Assembly: GCA_914767715.1 (NCBI GenBank)
Contig: OU612069.1
Location: 19,527,387-19,591,386 of the forward strand
Direction of reading: 5' to 3'
Source of the DNA: Membranipora membranacea
Taxonomy: Eukaryota > Bryozoa > Gymnolaemata > Cheilostomatida > Membraniporidae
DNA: 64,000 bases
The notes under the pieces were generated by a model. It was not told the DNA's origin. It saw nothing but the letters and a program-made list of their open reading frames with translations, and did no database searches. Made by a program: the position numbers and the translations under genes. Below, piece after piece: positions 1 through 11,260 of the stretch; within the stretch, counting starts at the first letter, position 1, and the number at the start of each line of letters is the position of its first letter.

Positions 1-1830
1 CTTTATGATTCAAATTAAAACTTGAAATTGATGATTAGAATATGATATATACCCCATAGACAACCAAACAACCCAGTATTGGGGAAATTCATCCTTGTCT
101 ACATTTGTGTATTTTGCATATGGTTTAATCACTGATTGCATGTCTGTCTGGATTGTTCAAAAGATCTTATAAGATAAGATGAGTAAAGATGTGTGCTTTT
201 CTTTATCTCATTTCACATTCACTCCATACAATACGCTGATTAATTACAACCGCACAGAGCATCGCTAATATATATTACTAAAGAGCCAGCATAGCAACAG
301 TAACACAGGCAATTAAAACACTTTTTTGTATCCTTGTCAAATCTAACACAATTGGATTCTATCTATTTAGCAGGGCTTAAGATTGGATGGACTGAGAAAT
401 TCTAAAACGACAACTACCTCAAAATAAACACCCCTCTGACCTTCTTGATACCTCCTCTTAGCACCACTAGATTACAACTGAGGGCTTCAATATCATAAGC
501 GGTGGAACTGCATGCAAAGAAATTTTTCTTCAGTTTTCGTATACTGTAATCATTAAGAGTTACATAACATTTTAAATAATATGTCAGTCATATTAGTATT
601 AACCTCTAACTGTAGGTGAACAAGATCTGTAACTTTTGAAATGGTTGACTGAAATCTTTGGGTTGATCACATAATGTGATTTTTTATGTGAATCATTTTA
701 GTGTTTCAAGCTACTAAACTTGGACAGACAATCAACCCATTGGCAGTTCATAAATGACGAGCGTGCACCATAAAGGACTGGCTGTAGCCTAAGCGTCAAC
801 AGATTCAGAATTGTTCCCTCTTGCTCATTCTTTTTTTTGTGTGCCAAAATTTAATATTGTAATATATTGTATTTTTGTAAACTACGCAAGATCTTTTTTA
901 TTATTTTGTTAGCCTAATAAATATTTTCTACCTGTGTGCAGTAAGCTAGCAATTAACTTCCAACCTCCCTCCATAATATCAACATATTGTGTGTAGTTAT
1001 CCAGCATTATATTTAGTCAACCTGACAAATCTTGGGTTGTGCCATAAATTTTTTCAAATTAAGCTTCAATTTGGTTGGAACTAGTTGAAGAGAGCATCCT
1101 CTATTTTTTTGTCCATGACAAATGACCCAGCAATACAAAAGAATATACACGTAAAAAAGTTTTCATCATGTGTAGTAATATTATCTCAAGGTCATTGGCC
1201 CCCACAGCCTATGTATTGGCTTGGATTGACTGTACGGGTGGAGAAACACACGGAAGCCATTCAGAGCATTGGCTTATTGGCTTTTCAATACATAGTTCTT
1301 ACGCTTATTATTAGAGAATCAGTGTCCCAGTCGTTCACTTGTCACCATGGGTTGTGTGTGTGTTACATCTTCTCTCGAATACCTACTGTTTTCGACGGAT
1401 TTATTTGCATCAAAGGGACTAAATTGTTGCGTATGCGATGACGCCAATAACTGAGAGCGTGGCTTACCGGCAGTATTGTGTAGTCAAATAGGATTTGTGT
1501 AGAGTAACTTAATTTGGTAACTGCAACTGCCACTGGCTGCATGGTACAAGGCAACTAACAATATTATACTTTATGTGTTGGAGTTGTCTTGACAACATCA
1601 ATGTGGGCACAACTTTCATAACACGCTGCTATCGTCTATAGCACTTCTCATAAGATCAAGGTATTTGATATAATTGAAGAGCTAGGCAAATAGCGCTGTC
1701 TAAAATATGTCAGTGTAAATATTCCCAGCTGCTTTGGGTAAAGGTTATCAGTGTAGAATTTGCATCAAGCAGTAATAGGGTCATAGTGCAACTGCAACCA
1801 AATGAATACACATGATTCACATTGACAGCA
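1..1830. other. Non-coding flank, no gene recognised
   Basis: This AT-rich stretch has only short open frames. The longest, 118 codons at 1085-1441 on the plus strand, has no recognisable motif, no low-complexity domain and no convincing splice sites. I see no tRNA, repeat array or clear transposon end. It lies just outside the segmental duplication that starts near 1,835. Confidence 0.5.
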
Positions 1831-2999
1831 TTTAATGATATAAGCAAGCTGAATGGGCGAAGTTCATACTCATGGTCACATGAGCTGACATTTGATATCT
1901 GATAAGACTTTGCCAAAATAAATGTTTTGTTATTGAGACAAAAAGTTGTACGTCTGCATTTTGTTCTTAAAGTCTCAATTTATTGCTAACCTTGCCAAAA
2001 AACGCTCTGAATAACCCAAGTTTCTTACTTATGACTCATGCAATGTGGCGGCTGATACAGGTGAGCCCAGTCTCATTGTTGAACAATCGATTTAGGATCT
2101 TGGGGTATGAAGAGTGAATAAGTGATGAAAACAAGCCAAACTTTTTTTGTCAAAGTATCAATTTAAAGAAAAGACCCTCGTAACTCATCATCTCCCCTTG
2201 TACATGTTTTCAAACTGGCCACATATCAGGAGTTAGTAGAACAAGTCTGTTTCCTCTGGTGAGGGAGTGATATTGCAAAAGTCTGGTATCAAGGCGTCAC
2301 ACCAGATACACAACCTTTCAAAAAATATCCCGCCACCAAACTTGTTCTTGTCATTTTATGAGTAATAGGGTTGATCGATTGATAGCTTGTTATATGATCT
2401 CTCAATATCAGTGAAGCAAATCGCCAAGACAAGACCATGTGTATGGACACATTTTGAATGGATCATGCCCAACTGTACTATGTGCTATTTATTTGATTTA
2501 ACTATCCAATGTTCACTGTATAGACAAATAATATTTTATGTGGTTTTTAATAGTAGCTAGATTGCCTAGCCGCCACTGGAGAAGCAATTGGCAATGAATA
2601 GTCGGCCATGAAATGAGCCTATAACTTTTTTTTTTATACTTTCTTGTCACATTTCATCTATTGTATGCTGTACACACCAATTGTTATGGCCTCATATAAG
2701 AATGGGGCTACGGGGCCCCTTGTTGGTCAAGTCCTAGTGAAAAATTTGTTTACGACAATTGTATATAATTTAAATGTATCAATGATTTATGAAATTTTAT
2801 TTTCAGATTAGAAAAAGATCATAATAATTGGTTTCAGTATAGAGCAAGCAGCGTAGAAATATCCCTTAAATGAACTCATTCATGGATTCCATCATTGCAT
2901 TTTGCACATTAAAAATATCGAAAAAAGCTTCTTAGGTGAAGATCTATTAAATTACGGAAATAACTCACAAAGAGAGTTTTGATACTGTTTAAGTGAAAC

Positions 3000-3005
3000 T
3001 TTATT
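3000..3005 (-). promoter_or_regulatory. Polyadenylation signal AATAAA
   Basis: TTTATT on the plus strand reads AATAAA on the minus strand. It lies 59 bases beyond the stop codon of the copy 1 membrane protein gene, a normal distance for a 3' end signal. Confidence 0.5.
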
Positions 3006-3063
3006 GTCATGTTATTCTAGTTGTTAAACGTTCACGGCGTAAGCAAGGATTAATGCCTATGGC

Positions 3064-4220
3064 TTAGGCCTTTTCCCTTCGCATTTCTCTTCCAGTCTTC
3101 GAGTCAACATATTTAATATAACAGACGCCAGCTACGATGATCAGTACTATAACACACGTTATTCCGCCTACAAAAAACACAGCATGATAATGCGTATTCT
3201 TTGCCAATATCATGTTGGCATTTTGTCATCGCCAGTTCTAATGCCTGCATTTAGCGGTGCTTCCTCTAGCTGATGGATCACAGGTAGCATGAGTGGGTCA
3301 TGAAATGAAAACAATTCAAATCAAACTGGAAACTGACTTGCGGAAGCTTTAATTAACTGGTTTTACTATTACATGGACTAAGTTTTACCTAGCACAGATA
3401 TAGGTTGCATGCTGTTCACTGAGTCCACATGTGACAGTTCTTCACTCTTGAGGGATGTGATGACTGTATGTTCCCCTTGATTTAACTGCTAGAAGTTATA
3501 CAGAAAATTACCGAGACAAGTACTTACCTAGCCAGATCAGGGTATTACCACTAACTCCAGATGCTGCGCATTTTACTGAACGAATAAAGAAAGGACAGAA
3601 AAAATTATTAAAACTGAGCTCACATAAAATTAACTTAACAAACCGTTACAATTGAATATCACAAGAGAGCAGTGGTGGAAATGGAAATATATAAGTGCCT
3701 ATACACCAAAAATTGAGATCAATCCAACGCGTAGCGCATTGGCAGGCCGCGCAGCGGGGTGGGATGCAGTGCCCTCCCGGTGAGGGGGGATACGGGGGTT
3801 CTCCCCCGCAGGGGCGTATATTCTAAAAAATTTCACTCACTGACTTTTCAGAGATGAGCATAATAATCGGGCGCAGCCCGATCCACACGCTGTATGCGTG
3901 GCGGGGAGGGTGTGAGGGGCGCTTAAGAAGCTTAAGAAATTTTTGCATATCGGTAGCAAAATAGTGCAAGCAGAGAGGTATTTCAATAGCTCACTGAGCT
4001 GTTGGGTACTTTCAGAAAACAACTCAATAGCAGTAGAAGATTACGGTAAAAATGCTCCAGTTATAAAGCACCCATTTGAAAAAAAACTGACCTTGATGTG
4101 ATTCGAACCCACAACAATCTTATTGCCAATGATTATAAGGCGGACGCTCTACACACTGAGCTATTCAGCCACTCACGGATTTCTGTTGGCCGTGAGTGCT
4201 AATATACGCCACTGCTCCAC

Positions 4221-4255
<35 letters not shown>

Positions 4256-5390
4256 TGAATCTTTTCAATATTTGTGCCCTAATTACAGTGTTTCTGGTGT
4301 ATCTTTTTGTCTTTTTGAGCCTAAATCAAAGAGCATGTTTTGACTAAAGCAAACAGTAAAGTAAAGGTAAACAAACCCTACAATACAACATAAACAAACT
4401 TATCCAAGCATACAAAGTGCACAGCAGTGATAGGTTCTAAGTACACTTATTGAAGGTGGATAGGCATTGATGTGAACTTCCTTTACACCGTATAGGCCCG
4501 TATAGGCCCATTTCCACCACTGCAAGAGAGATGAGCATGATTCAATCACACTAGATTTTGAGGTAAGTGCAGTAATGCCTCTTTTCAGAACTCCCTATAG
4601 TAAAGATAAGAAAACCACAATTCCAAAGAAAATGGATGTGTGTGGATTTGGCTATGAGCTTTGATTCGTTCATTTCAGGGTACGTGCGTTAAGCAAGTCC
4701 ACAATAGGCAAGCTCGTTTTATGCCTTCTTCATCTGATCGATCACAACACTTTAATTAACTCACGGAAGTTTCCTACACCGCAGCCGATCTCAAGTGATG
4801 CCTCTGTAAGAAGACAATGTTCAGATTTAAAAGTGACAAAGACACGCTGAAAAGTAAAGCTAAAATTCTTTTATCATTGGTGGTGAAAAAGTCATCTGAT
4901 TAGATTTTAGAGAGTGATGCATTGCTGGTACTCCAAAAGCAAACAAGCATGACAGATGACTGCAGGGGAAAGATTGATCAGTCATCATTGAATACTTGGT
5001 ATGGGGGTCTAAGGTCTTTGGCACGTGACTATGATACTTAATCATCCAAAGAATGTGTGCTTTGCAAGCCCTGAATCGGCTTCCACAATCTGAGAACAAA
5101 ACATCAATAACTCATCCGTCCCTATACCCACTGCTTCAACTGAAAGAAGACAATATTCAGAATTAGAGGTTGCGAAGATGTGCTGTATCGTAAAGCTTAA
5201 ATTCTCATATGAGGTAACAACAGGCATGCTTTGATTTTTATTATAAGAGGACTGTGAAATTATGTTGAAACAGTAGAAGTATTTTTTCTTTCAAATGATC
5301 GAATGCGGTAGCAGCAAGTCCTATCATAGTTCCTACCACTAATTACAAAAATAAAAGATGCTTCAAAAGAAATGTATACCTACGTGACAT
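3064..5390 (-). CDS. Ig-like single-pass membrane protein, duplicate copy 1 (partial model)
   Basis: The 3' exons join in consistent phase: 3528-3575 (KCAASGVSGNTLIWL), 3389-3475 (GEHTVITSLKSEEL...), 3245-3265 (EEAPLNAG) and 3064-3167, which encodes a roughly 17-residue hydrophobic helix (ITCVIVLIIVAGV) and a short basic tail ending GREMRREKA and a stop. This is the C-terminus of a type I membrane protein. The C-x-A-S-G and DSGLA-type phrases (the latter near 5,060) look like immunoglobulin strands. A 7-base first coding exon, ATGTCAC at 5384-5390, precedes a GTAGGT donor. Exons between 3,575 and 5,384 are uncertain; candidates with good acceptors lie near 4,790 and 5,130. The last intron would need a GC donor at 3243-3244, where copy 2 has GT. 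I cannot name the gene. A cell-surface receptor or adhesion role is inferred only. Confidence 0.5.
3725..4214 (-). mobile_element. tRNA-derived SINE, family 2, copy 1
   Basis: Read on the minus strand it starts CAGTGGCGTATATTAGCACT. It then has a tRNA-like head with an A box (TGGCTGAATAGCTCAG... GTAGAGCG) and a B box (GGGTTCGAATCAC) near 4,100-4,170, followed by a long body. The body includes a fragment shared almost word for word with the plus-strand copy at 47,624-47,997. This copy has an extra GC-rich tail (3,725-3,850) not seen in the other. A poly-C/poly-G tract abuts its 5' end. The pol III boxes are seen directly; retrotransposition is inferred from the family pattern. Any open frame in the body is an accident of the repeat. 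Confidence 0.75.
4221..4254. repeat. Poly-C homopolymer, about 34 bases
   Basis: An uninterrupted run of C sits at the 5' end of SINE2 copy 1. Such runs are prone to length error in assembly and can form quadruplex or i-motif structures. Confidence 0.85.
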
Positions 5391-5990
5391 TTTCTTCTTC
5401 TTGATCAATGAAGGGGTTATTAGAATGCTAAGTTATGCCACTGTGTCTGCTGTGCTGTTCAGGCATCAACTGTTGATAAGGTAACATGTAACAACCTCAT
5501 CTATCAGCTTAGCCTTGTTTACAGTTTTGATTGGCCAAGCCGGGTCGACCGGTATAGCACCCACCCTGTCCTAAGGTGTTTTATTAGTTAGCAATAAATA
5601 ACTGAAGGCAATCGACCCGCTTATTATCAGCAGGTGATCAAAAGTCACGTTGTTATGCAGATTGAGTAAGCTTAAAAAGGGAAATTCCCTCAAATTTTGG
5701 CAACTGATATAAAAAAAGATAAAAAACCCTAATTAGAGCCACATAAACTTGGCAAACATGACAGATCATTTTCCTTGTGTGAGGACATATTCTACTTCTG
5801 TCTATCAGTGACATGGATGACATGTTTAAAAAACTAAGCGATTCAGACATCAGGGCTGTAAAATAACATGTGTTAGTTCCATAAAACTCAACTTGTAAAT
5901 CAGGTAGCATTTTGCGTTGGTAATGAGTTATAAATGTTATGTTTATGGTCACAAAGAAACTAATTACGGGCCATTATAGGTAAGTAGGTC

Positions 5991-7065
5991 TACATGAAGA
6001 GTAGCCATTCCAATCTATATTTTTTCAATAAAACTGGCAGGTAACCAGATTGACGATTCCCCGGACCCCAAGTGAATCAAATACAGCAGGTACTATAACT
6101 ACCATTTAAGTGTCCCCTCTGTATGTTCCTGAGCTATAGTTACACAGGATGTATTTTCCATGGGATCGGGTTTCTTTTAGTTCGGCCAGGTTCATAAGGT
6201 AGCTAGGTTAGATCTGCCAGACGCCCAAGATATGTTTGACTTCAAGTCCCATACAAACAGCAAGCTTGGAATTTTCCTCGATTATTTGTGAGAGAGTCGC
6301 GACCTTATTAAATAACTAAAGCTTTGCTAGTTATAGGTCTATCAAAGTAAGCATAGCCGGGGACATCTGGGGGGGGGGCAAGATTCTGGGGGGCTCAGAC
6401 TAATAGCTACTGTGTCTGCTGTGCTGTTGGCCCTTTGACTTTTGAAATCGGCATATCATATAACACCTACATCGACACTGTCTAACTTCTGATTTCGATT
6501 GGCAGCCAAGCTGGTTGGTTGTCTGGGTTTGGCATCCACCGTCACTTACTGCACATCAGATAGGGTCTAGATTGCGTTAGGGGAAAACGAATTATTTCTA
6601 GGAACTTCCAACGTTTTGTTCACAATGTTGTCGCCGCCCTTCATTTTCATGCACCTGGTATGTATCTTGAGTCTTTTTTTGAGCCGAGCATACTGTTTTT
6701 ATCTGCGCCCATAATGGTATACTGGCTGGAGACGCTGTAACTCTTGAGGTCTCTGGCTGGATAACTTGATGCGGCTTTATGCTATAACACTGTCAGTACA
6801 TTTTAATGTTGTTGTTATGGTGGGTTTACGCCATTTATATGTACACAAGCCAAGAGTTCCAGTGTGGTATACAGTTGAGTGCCCTTAATGGTCAGGTACT
6901 TGTACAATTTGCTGCCTATTTTCACGCTGCAGAACATGCCAGTAAGAAAGAAAGGCTGCAATGGGGTGGAGGACACAGCGGTCGTATTCAGTCGTCAAGG
7001 AGGTTTGAGCTCACGGGGTCAATTGTTTTGACATATCAATCATTGGTACTGAAACGTGACTAGTC
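5991..7065. other. Intergenic, with a third partial copy of the duplicated upstream segment
   Basis: No gene is supported here. Bases 6,405-6,545 resemble 5,445-5,565 and 10,725-10,860 (shared phrase ACTGTGTCTGCTGTGCTGTT, followed by a similar order of short matches). This makes it a third, partial copy of the segment upstream of the duplicated genes. A G-rich motif at 6,369-6,403 is shared with 18,300-18,330. Confidence 0.45.
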
Positions 7066-7345
7066 TAAAGCCTGGTACCCATCAACTGCATAACTGTCCC
7101 AGGAACTCATCTGCGATCATGCACGACCACTTGTGCATTGCTGTGATTGGTGGGTACAAAATACACAGAGATCGTGCGTTTACAAATACCTTCGCACGAA
7201 AGTAGAATTGAATCTACTTTCGTGCGATATGTTGTGCGATATGTTGTGCTGCATTTTGTGGTACCCACAAATTCTTTTATGATTGCCAGTGCAAGTCTTA
7301 GAAATTCCTGAGATTAAAAAATCACATTGGTGGGTACAAGGCTTT
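7066..7345. mobile_element. MITE A, about 280 bp inverted-repeat element
   Basis: The ends read CTAAAGCCTGGTACCCA and TGGGTACAAGGCTTTAG, an imperfect terminal inverted repeat. Internally there is a perfect 14-bp hairpin arm pair (CGCACGAAAGTAGA / TCTACTTTCGTGCG) at 7,193-7,226. No coding capacity is seen. The CTA/TAG at the ends suggests a TA or TNA target, which is inference. Confidence 0.6.
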
Positions 7346-8556
7346 AGTGTTGTCTAATGCAGCACAGCAATTGTTGAAAAGTTTTATTAGCGCATATATA
7401 AATGTACTTTGTTGGTGCCTGTATGCAAACTGGCTTGAATCTGTTTGCTTTCTATATAGGTATTCAGTTTTGAAAGAATAATATTCTGTGACCCATCAAC
7501 ATGATTGATGGGCGTAGTTTATTCTGGAGTCACATGAGCTTGCTATTAGACAGCTGATAAGACTTTGCCAAAAAAATATCTTGTCATTGGGAAACAAAAA
7601 TGTTCATCTGAACTTTGTTCTTAAAGTCTCAATTGTTATTACTGATCTTGCCAAAATATAAACAACTGATTAGCGCAAGTATTTCACATATGACTCACGC
7701 AGAGTGGCAGCTGATCCAGTTTAGCAGAGTCGTTGTTATCTAGGGCTTGGGGAAAACCATAAAGTAATTAATCGTAAGGCCTAGAGGGGAAAACCTAAAG
7801 CCATTAATTTTGGAATCTTCCTCATCATGACTCAACCTGTAGAATTAACAAACTCCTCAATGTTTAACAGACAGTTATATGTTAACGTACTACATACTAT
7901 TGTAAGTCATCTCGAATGTCCATATAAGTCTAGCCTTTTGGAAATGTGTAGCGCTGAGCTGTCTTTAAAATGAATTGTAAGGTATCATAATATTGGTTTG
8001 TATTCGAGAACGCCACTGCCAGCAATCCGGGCAAAGTTTGAGCAATGAAACTTATACTGAGATGAATGGATGATGACCAACTATATATACACCATCTTTT
8101 AATTGATTTTGACCACTCTATTTCACTGTAGGCTGTACCAATTTCTGGTTGGCACTAGCTTGCCTCACCACTGTTCTTTTAAGTAGAGGAGCAATAGGCA
8201 ATAAACAGTTGTAGGATATGATATTTGTCTAGCGAATTCATTCAAACTTCAAAATATTGTACCACATAAAATAACTTGTGTACAAGTAATCTACCACTAT
8301 TGAATTCAATTTTATTTTGAAAATCCATTTTCAGATAGGAAAAATATCATATAATTGGTTACAGTTAGAACAAGCAGGGAAGAAAATTCCCTTAATAAAC
8401 TAAATGATGAATTCCATACTTGTGTTTTGCACATTAGAAAAAAAAGCGTACTGGTCCTGGGACGCACTGTTAAATTATGGAACTTACTCACATTGAAAGC
8501 TTGATATCTGTTTATCATAGATATTGATCTTTGTTGTGTTAAATCTAATCATGGGT

Positions 8557-8797
8557 TATTCCCTCTGTTCCCTATGTTCCCTATGTTCTCTCTGTTCCCT
8601 CTGTTACCTCTGTTCCCTCTGTTCCCTCTATTCCCTATGTTCTCTCTGTTCTCTCTGTTCTCTCTGTTTTCTCTGTTCTCTCTGTTCTCTCTGTTCTCTC
8701 TGTTCCCTCTGTTCCCTCTGTTCTCTCTGTTCCCTGTGATCTCTCTGTTCCCCCTGTTTTCTCTGTTTCCTATGTTCTCTCTGTTCTCTCTGTTAGC
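8557..8797. repeat. 9-bp minisatellite, about 27 units, in frame with a membrane protein tail
   Basis: The unit is TGTTCYCTC on the plus strand, or AACAGAGRG on the minus strand, with a few variants (ATA for AGA, GGT for GGG). Because the unit is three codons long, length change keeps the minus-strand frame open as repeated Asn-Arg-Glu or Asn-Arg-Gly. The frame continues from the membrane helix of copy 2 and ends Asn-Asn-Pro-stop just past the array. Confidence 0.85.
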
Positions 8798-9257
8798 TTC
8801 ATGAGTTTTCCAATCAACCCATTTGTATAGTATAACACATGCACATACAATTCCAGCTGCAACAAATAAACATCACATTTGGAGGGTGCAGTATTGTCTA
8901 CGCATGACATGTTAAGCATGCAGGTCGGCTAGCTACAGATCAGATTTGATCTACTTTACCTGCAATTTGAGTTGCTACCCTCTAGCTAATGGCTCACAGG
9001 GAACAGGAGTGTGTCTTGAAATGCAAACAAATTGGATCCGAGATTGAACTGACCTGCGTCAGCTCTAATTTGCTCACTGTCTTTACTATTACACAAGCAC
9101 AAATTACCTGGCACAGATATCGGTAAGTGTTTGCTGCTCATTGGGTGGACATGTGACATAGCGCTTTTGAAAGGATGGAATTAGTAACAATTGTGAGGTC
9201 AGCTTTGAAAGATGACATGACGGTATTGTTGTTTGTTTTGTCAAACCGAAAGGAGTC

Positions 9258-9437
9258 GCCAATGTGTTGCCTGTGATTGGTGGGGAGAAGTAGAGCCAAG
9301 TCATATGGTACTTTCAGGAAAGTAACTTTGGCCTTGACATTGCAATAACCCATACTAGGCAATGTCAAGGTTGAAAGTACCATATGACCTGGCATTGGCT
9401 CTTTATCTCTCCACCAATCAGAGCCAACACATTGGCT
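9258..9437. mobile_element. MITE B, about 180 bp hairpin element
   Basis: The two arms pair over about 80 bases: GCCAATGTGTTGCC...CTGTGATTGGTGGGG on the left and CCACCAATCAGAGCCAACACATTGGC on the right. Inner matches run through AAGTCATATGGTACTTTC and GAAAGTACCATATGACCT. A related single arm occurs at about 52,265-52,355. It sits in copy 2 of the duplicated gene but not in copy 1, so it inserted after the duplication. Confidence 0.65.
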
Positions 9438-10154
9438 AGGAAGGAGTTAAAAAGAAAGCAGCTGTCACAAAACATACTTACCCACGGCTACCGAAGTACC
9501 GCCTGATGCTTCGCATGATACTAAATAAACAAATAAAGAACAGGACAGTAGACTTAAGAGCGTACAACTTCATTCAAGCACCAATCCGATGCATGAAAAC
9601 CTAGTGATTTTGGGTATTCCAAAGACACACAAGCATAACAGATGACTGTGGAGGACTGATGAATAAATGCCATATCATACATACATACGTGCGCACATGT
9701 TATAAAGAAATTGCTCAAAATTTCATATTAATTTGATTAGTTCCAATAATGCGAATAGTCTTGCTGATTATGCTGATAATTCAAAAAAATCTGCCATGGA
9801 TGGGAACCTTACTTGGGTCTCCTAACCTGTAGTCTTTGTCCCATTCAAATGAAAAGACGGACACAAATCAATGTGGACCAAAATTTACTTATATTGATGG
9901 ATGGAACATAGTGGTTATTGAAAAGTTTGCTATGGGTGTCTAAGGATTTTTGGCAAATGACATATGATAATTAACTCATGCCAGGGGTATGTGTGCATTG
10001 TAAGCATCATAAGTTCACAATAGATAAGCTTATAAATGATCAAAAACTTACTAGACACTCCAACTGCAGCGATCTTTTTTGCATCATCTGTAAAAAGGCA
10101 ATATTCAGAATTCAATGTGACGAAGGCATAAAATAATAAATGAGTTTATTTATA

Positions 10155-10312
10155 TACAGCTTCTTAGCGGTTAGCACTACATCATTTCATCATATCACTG
10201 AGTACAAGCACTACATAGACAGTCCTTGTTAATGAGTGGTTCACAAGTGGCCGTGCATGGGAATTGAACCCTGCTCGCCAGACCGATGATCCAAACCACT
10301 AACCCCTAGGTT
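10155..10312 (-). mobile_element. tRNA-derived SINE-like element, family 3
   Basis: On the minus strand a tRNA-like head contains GGTTAGTGGTTTGG (A-box-like) and, about 30 bases on, GGGTTCAATTCCCATGC (B box and T arm). A non-tRNA tail follows. It is absent from the matching place in duplication copy 1. The acceptor stem does not pair well, so a functional tRNA is unlikely. Only one copy was noticed in the window. Confidence 0.5.
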
Positions 10313-11078
10313 AAGCTGATAACCTAATCTATAAAGTATATATATTCCATGTTTATTCTGGAGAAGAATAAGTCCTTAGGACGGAAAGTAGTGACTAATA
10401 TTACTTTAATAATAGGTAACAACCAACATCCTGTGGTGTCTTCTGTTTTTTCAATGAGGCCAACTGTGAAATGATATCGGTTAAGCAGTAAGAAAACATA
10501 TGTACTAGATGAGATCATTCCAATTGAAAACATTTGTATGTTGAAGGATGCTGCAGCTCACCATATCAAAGTTCCTACCATCAGTTATTACCATTATTAA
10601 ATATCATTCCCTCATAAATAATAAGAAAATTTCAGCATAAAATTACATGCCTTACCCTTACCTGCCATCTTGATCGGAGACTAGGTTGAGATTCAGTCGG
10701 TTATCAAGTATTACTATGTGAGCACAGCTACTGTCTTTGCTGCACCGTTCGAGCATTAACTACTGATATAGAATTAAATTTAACACCCACGTCCATCAGT
10801 ATCACCTTACTTCTAATTTTTCTCAAGCCAGTATGTGCGAGTGGGTTTGACACCCACTCTTTCTTTTTGACGTTGTATAGCACACAAATTGATATAAACA
10901 AAGATAACAGAAAATCATTATGAGCCACTCAGACTAAACTTTACCCAATCAGAAGGAAATATGATCAGGAACTTTTGTCACGTGGTTTGCTGATTGCATT
11001 AGTCATCCTTAAAATGGGAAGTTCCCTGCATTATCCACTGAGTTCATAACTATCTAAACTGGTTTATATAATCTAAAG

Positions 11079-11260
11079 TGGTTTAAATAGTGATATCTAT
11101 TATATAGTGATATATAGTGATAATCTAAAGTGGTTTATATAGTGATATGCTACCAGATTCTTTGTGCAGTGGTTTATATAGTGATATCTATTATATAGTG
11201 ATATATAGTGATAATCTAAAGTGGTTTATATAGTGATATGCTACCGGATTCTTTGTGCAG
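11079..11260. repeat. Tandem duplication, 2 x about 90 bp
   Basis: The block from GTGGTTTAAATAGTGATATC to GATTCTTTGTGCA is repeated almost exactly with a 90-base period. Each unit itself holds smaller TATAGTGATA repeats. Confidence 0.85.

Larger units (their letters stand above)
1835..5695. repeat. Segmental duplication, copy 1
   Basis: This segment matches 7,500-11,035 in the same orientation and order. Matching blocks include 1,810-2,070 with 7,500-7,720 (shared phrases such as GATAAGACTTTGCCAAAA and GTTCTTAAAGTCTCAATT), 2,795-3,000 with 8,315-8,515, 3,390-3,480 with 9,105-9,250, 4,940-5,060 with 9,605-10,010, and 5,635-5,695 with 10,965-11,035. The match is diverged and broken by later insertions: SINE2 in copy 1, and MITE B and SINE3 in copy 2. 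It carries the membrane protein gene described separately. Confidence 0.75.
8549..10668 (-). pseudogene. Ig-like membrane protein, duplicate copy 2 (probably decayed)
   Basis: This is the homologue of the gene at 3,064-5,390. It keeps a 7-base first coding exon (ATGGCAG at 10662-10668, donor GTAAGG), an Ig-type exon ending in SCEASGGTSVAV (donor at about 9,483), an exon at about 9,108-9,250, and a membrane helix exon. The helix reads GIVCACVILYKWV and begins after an acceptor in TTTATTTGTTGCAG. From there the frame runs without a stop through the 9-bp minisatellite, giving an Asn-Arg-Glu/Gly repeat tail, and stops at 8549-8551. Signs of decay are a stop in the exon homologous to 3389-3475, a 1-base length difference in the small exon before the helix (donor GTAAAG), and a MITE beside an exon. 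Rescue by different splicing cannot be excluded. Confidence 0.45.
7500..11035. repeat. Segmental duplication, copy 2
   Basis: Partner of 1,835-5,695, in the same order and orientation. It has gained MITE B (9,258-9,437) and SINE3 (10,155-10,312), and it carries the decayed second copy of the membrane protein gene. Divergence is substantial, so the event is not recent. Confidence 0.75.

Noticed and set aside
4084-4178. tRNA gene on the minus strand
   Set aside because: The same head plus body is found at 47,640-47,997, so it is a SINE; the acceptor stem is not convincing.
8524-8804. Plus-strand Cys-Ser-Leu and Phe-Pro-Leu repeat frames
   Set aside because: They are shadows of the 9-bp minisatellite. 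Only the minus-strand frame continues from a plausible membrane helix exon.
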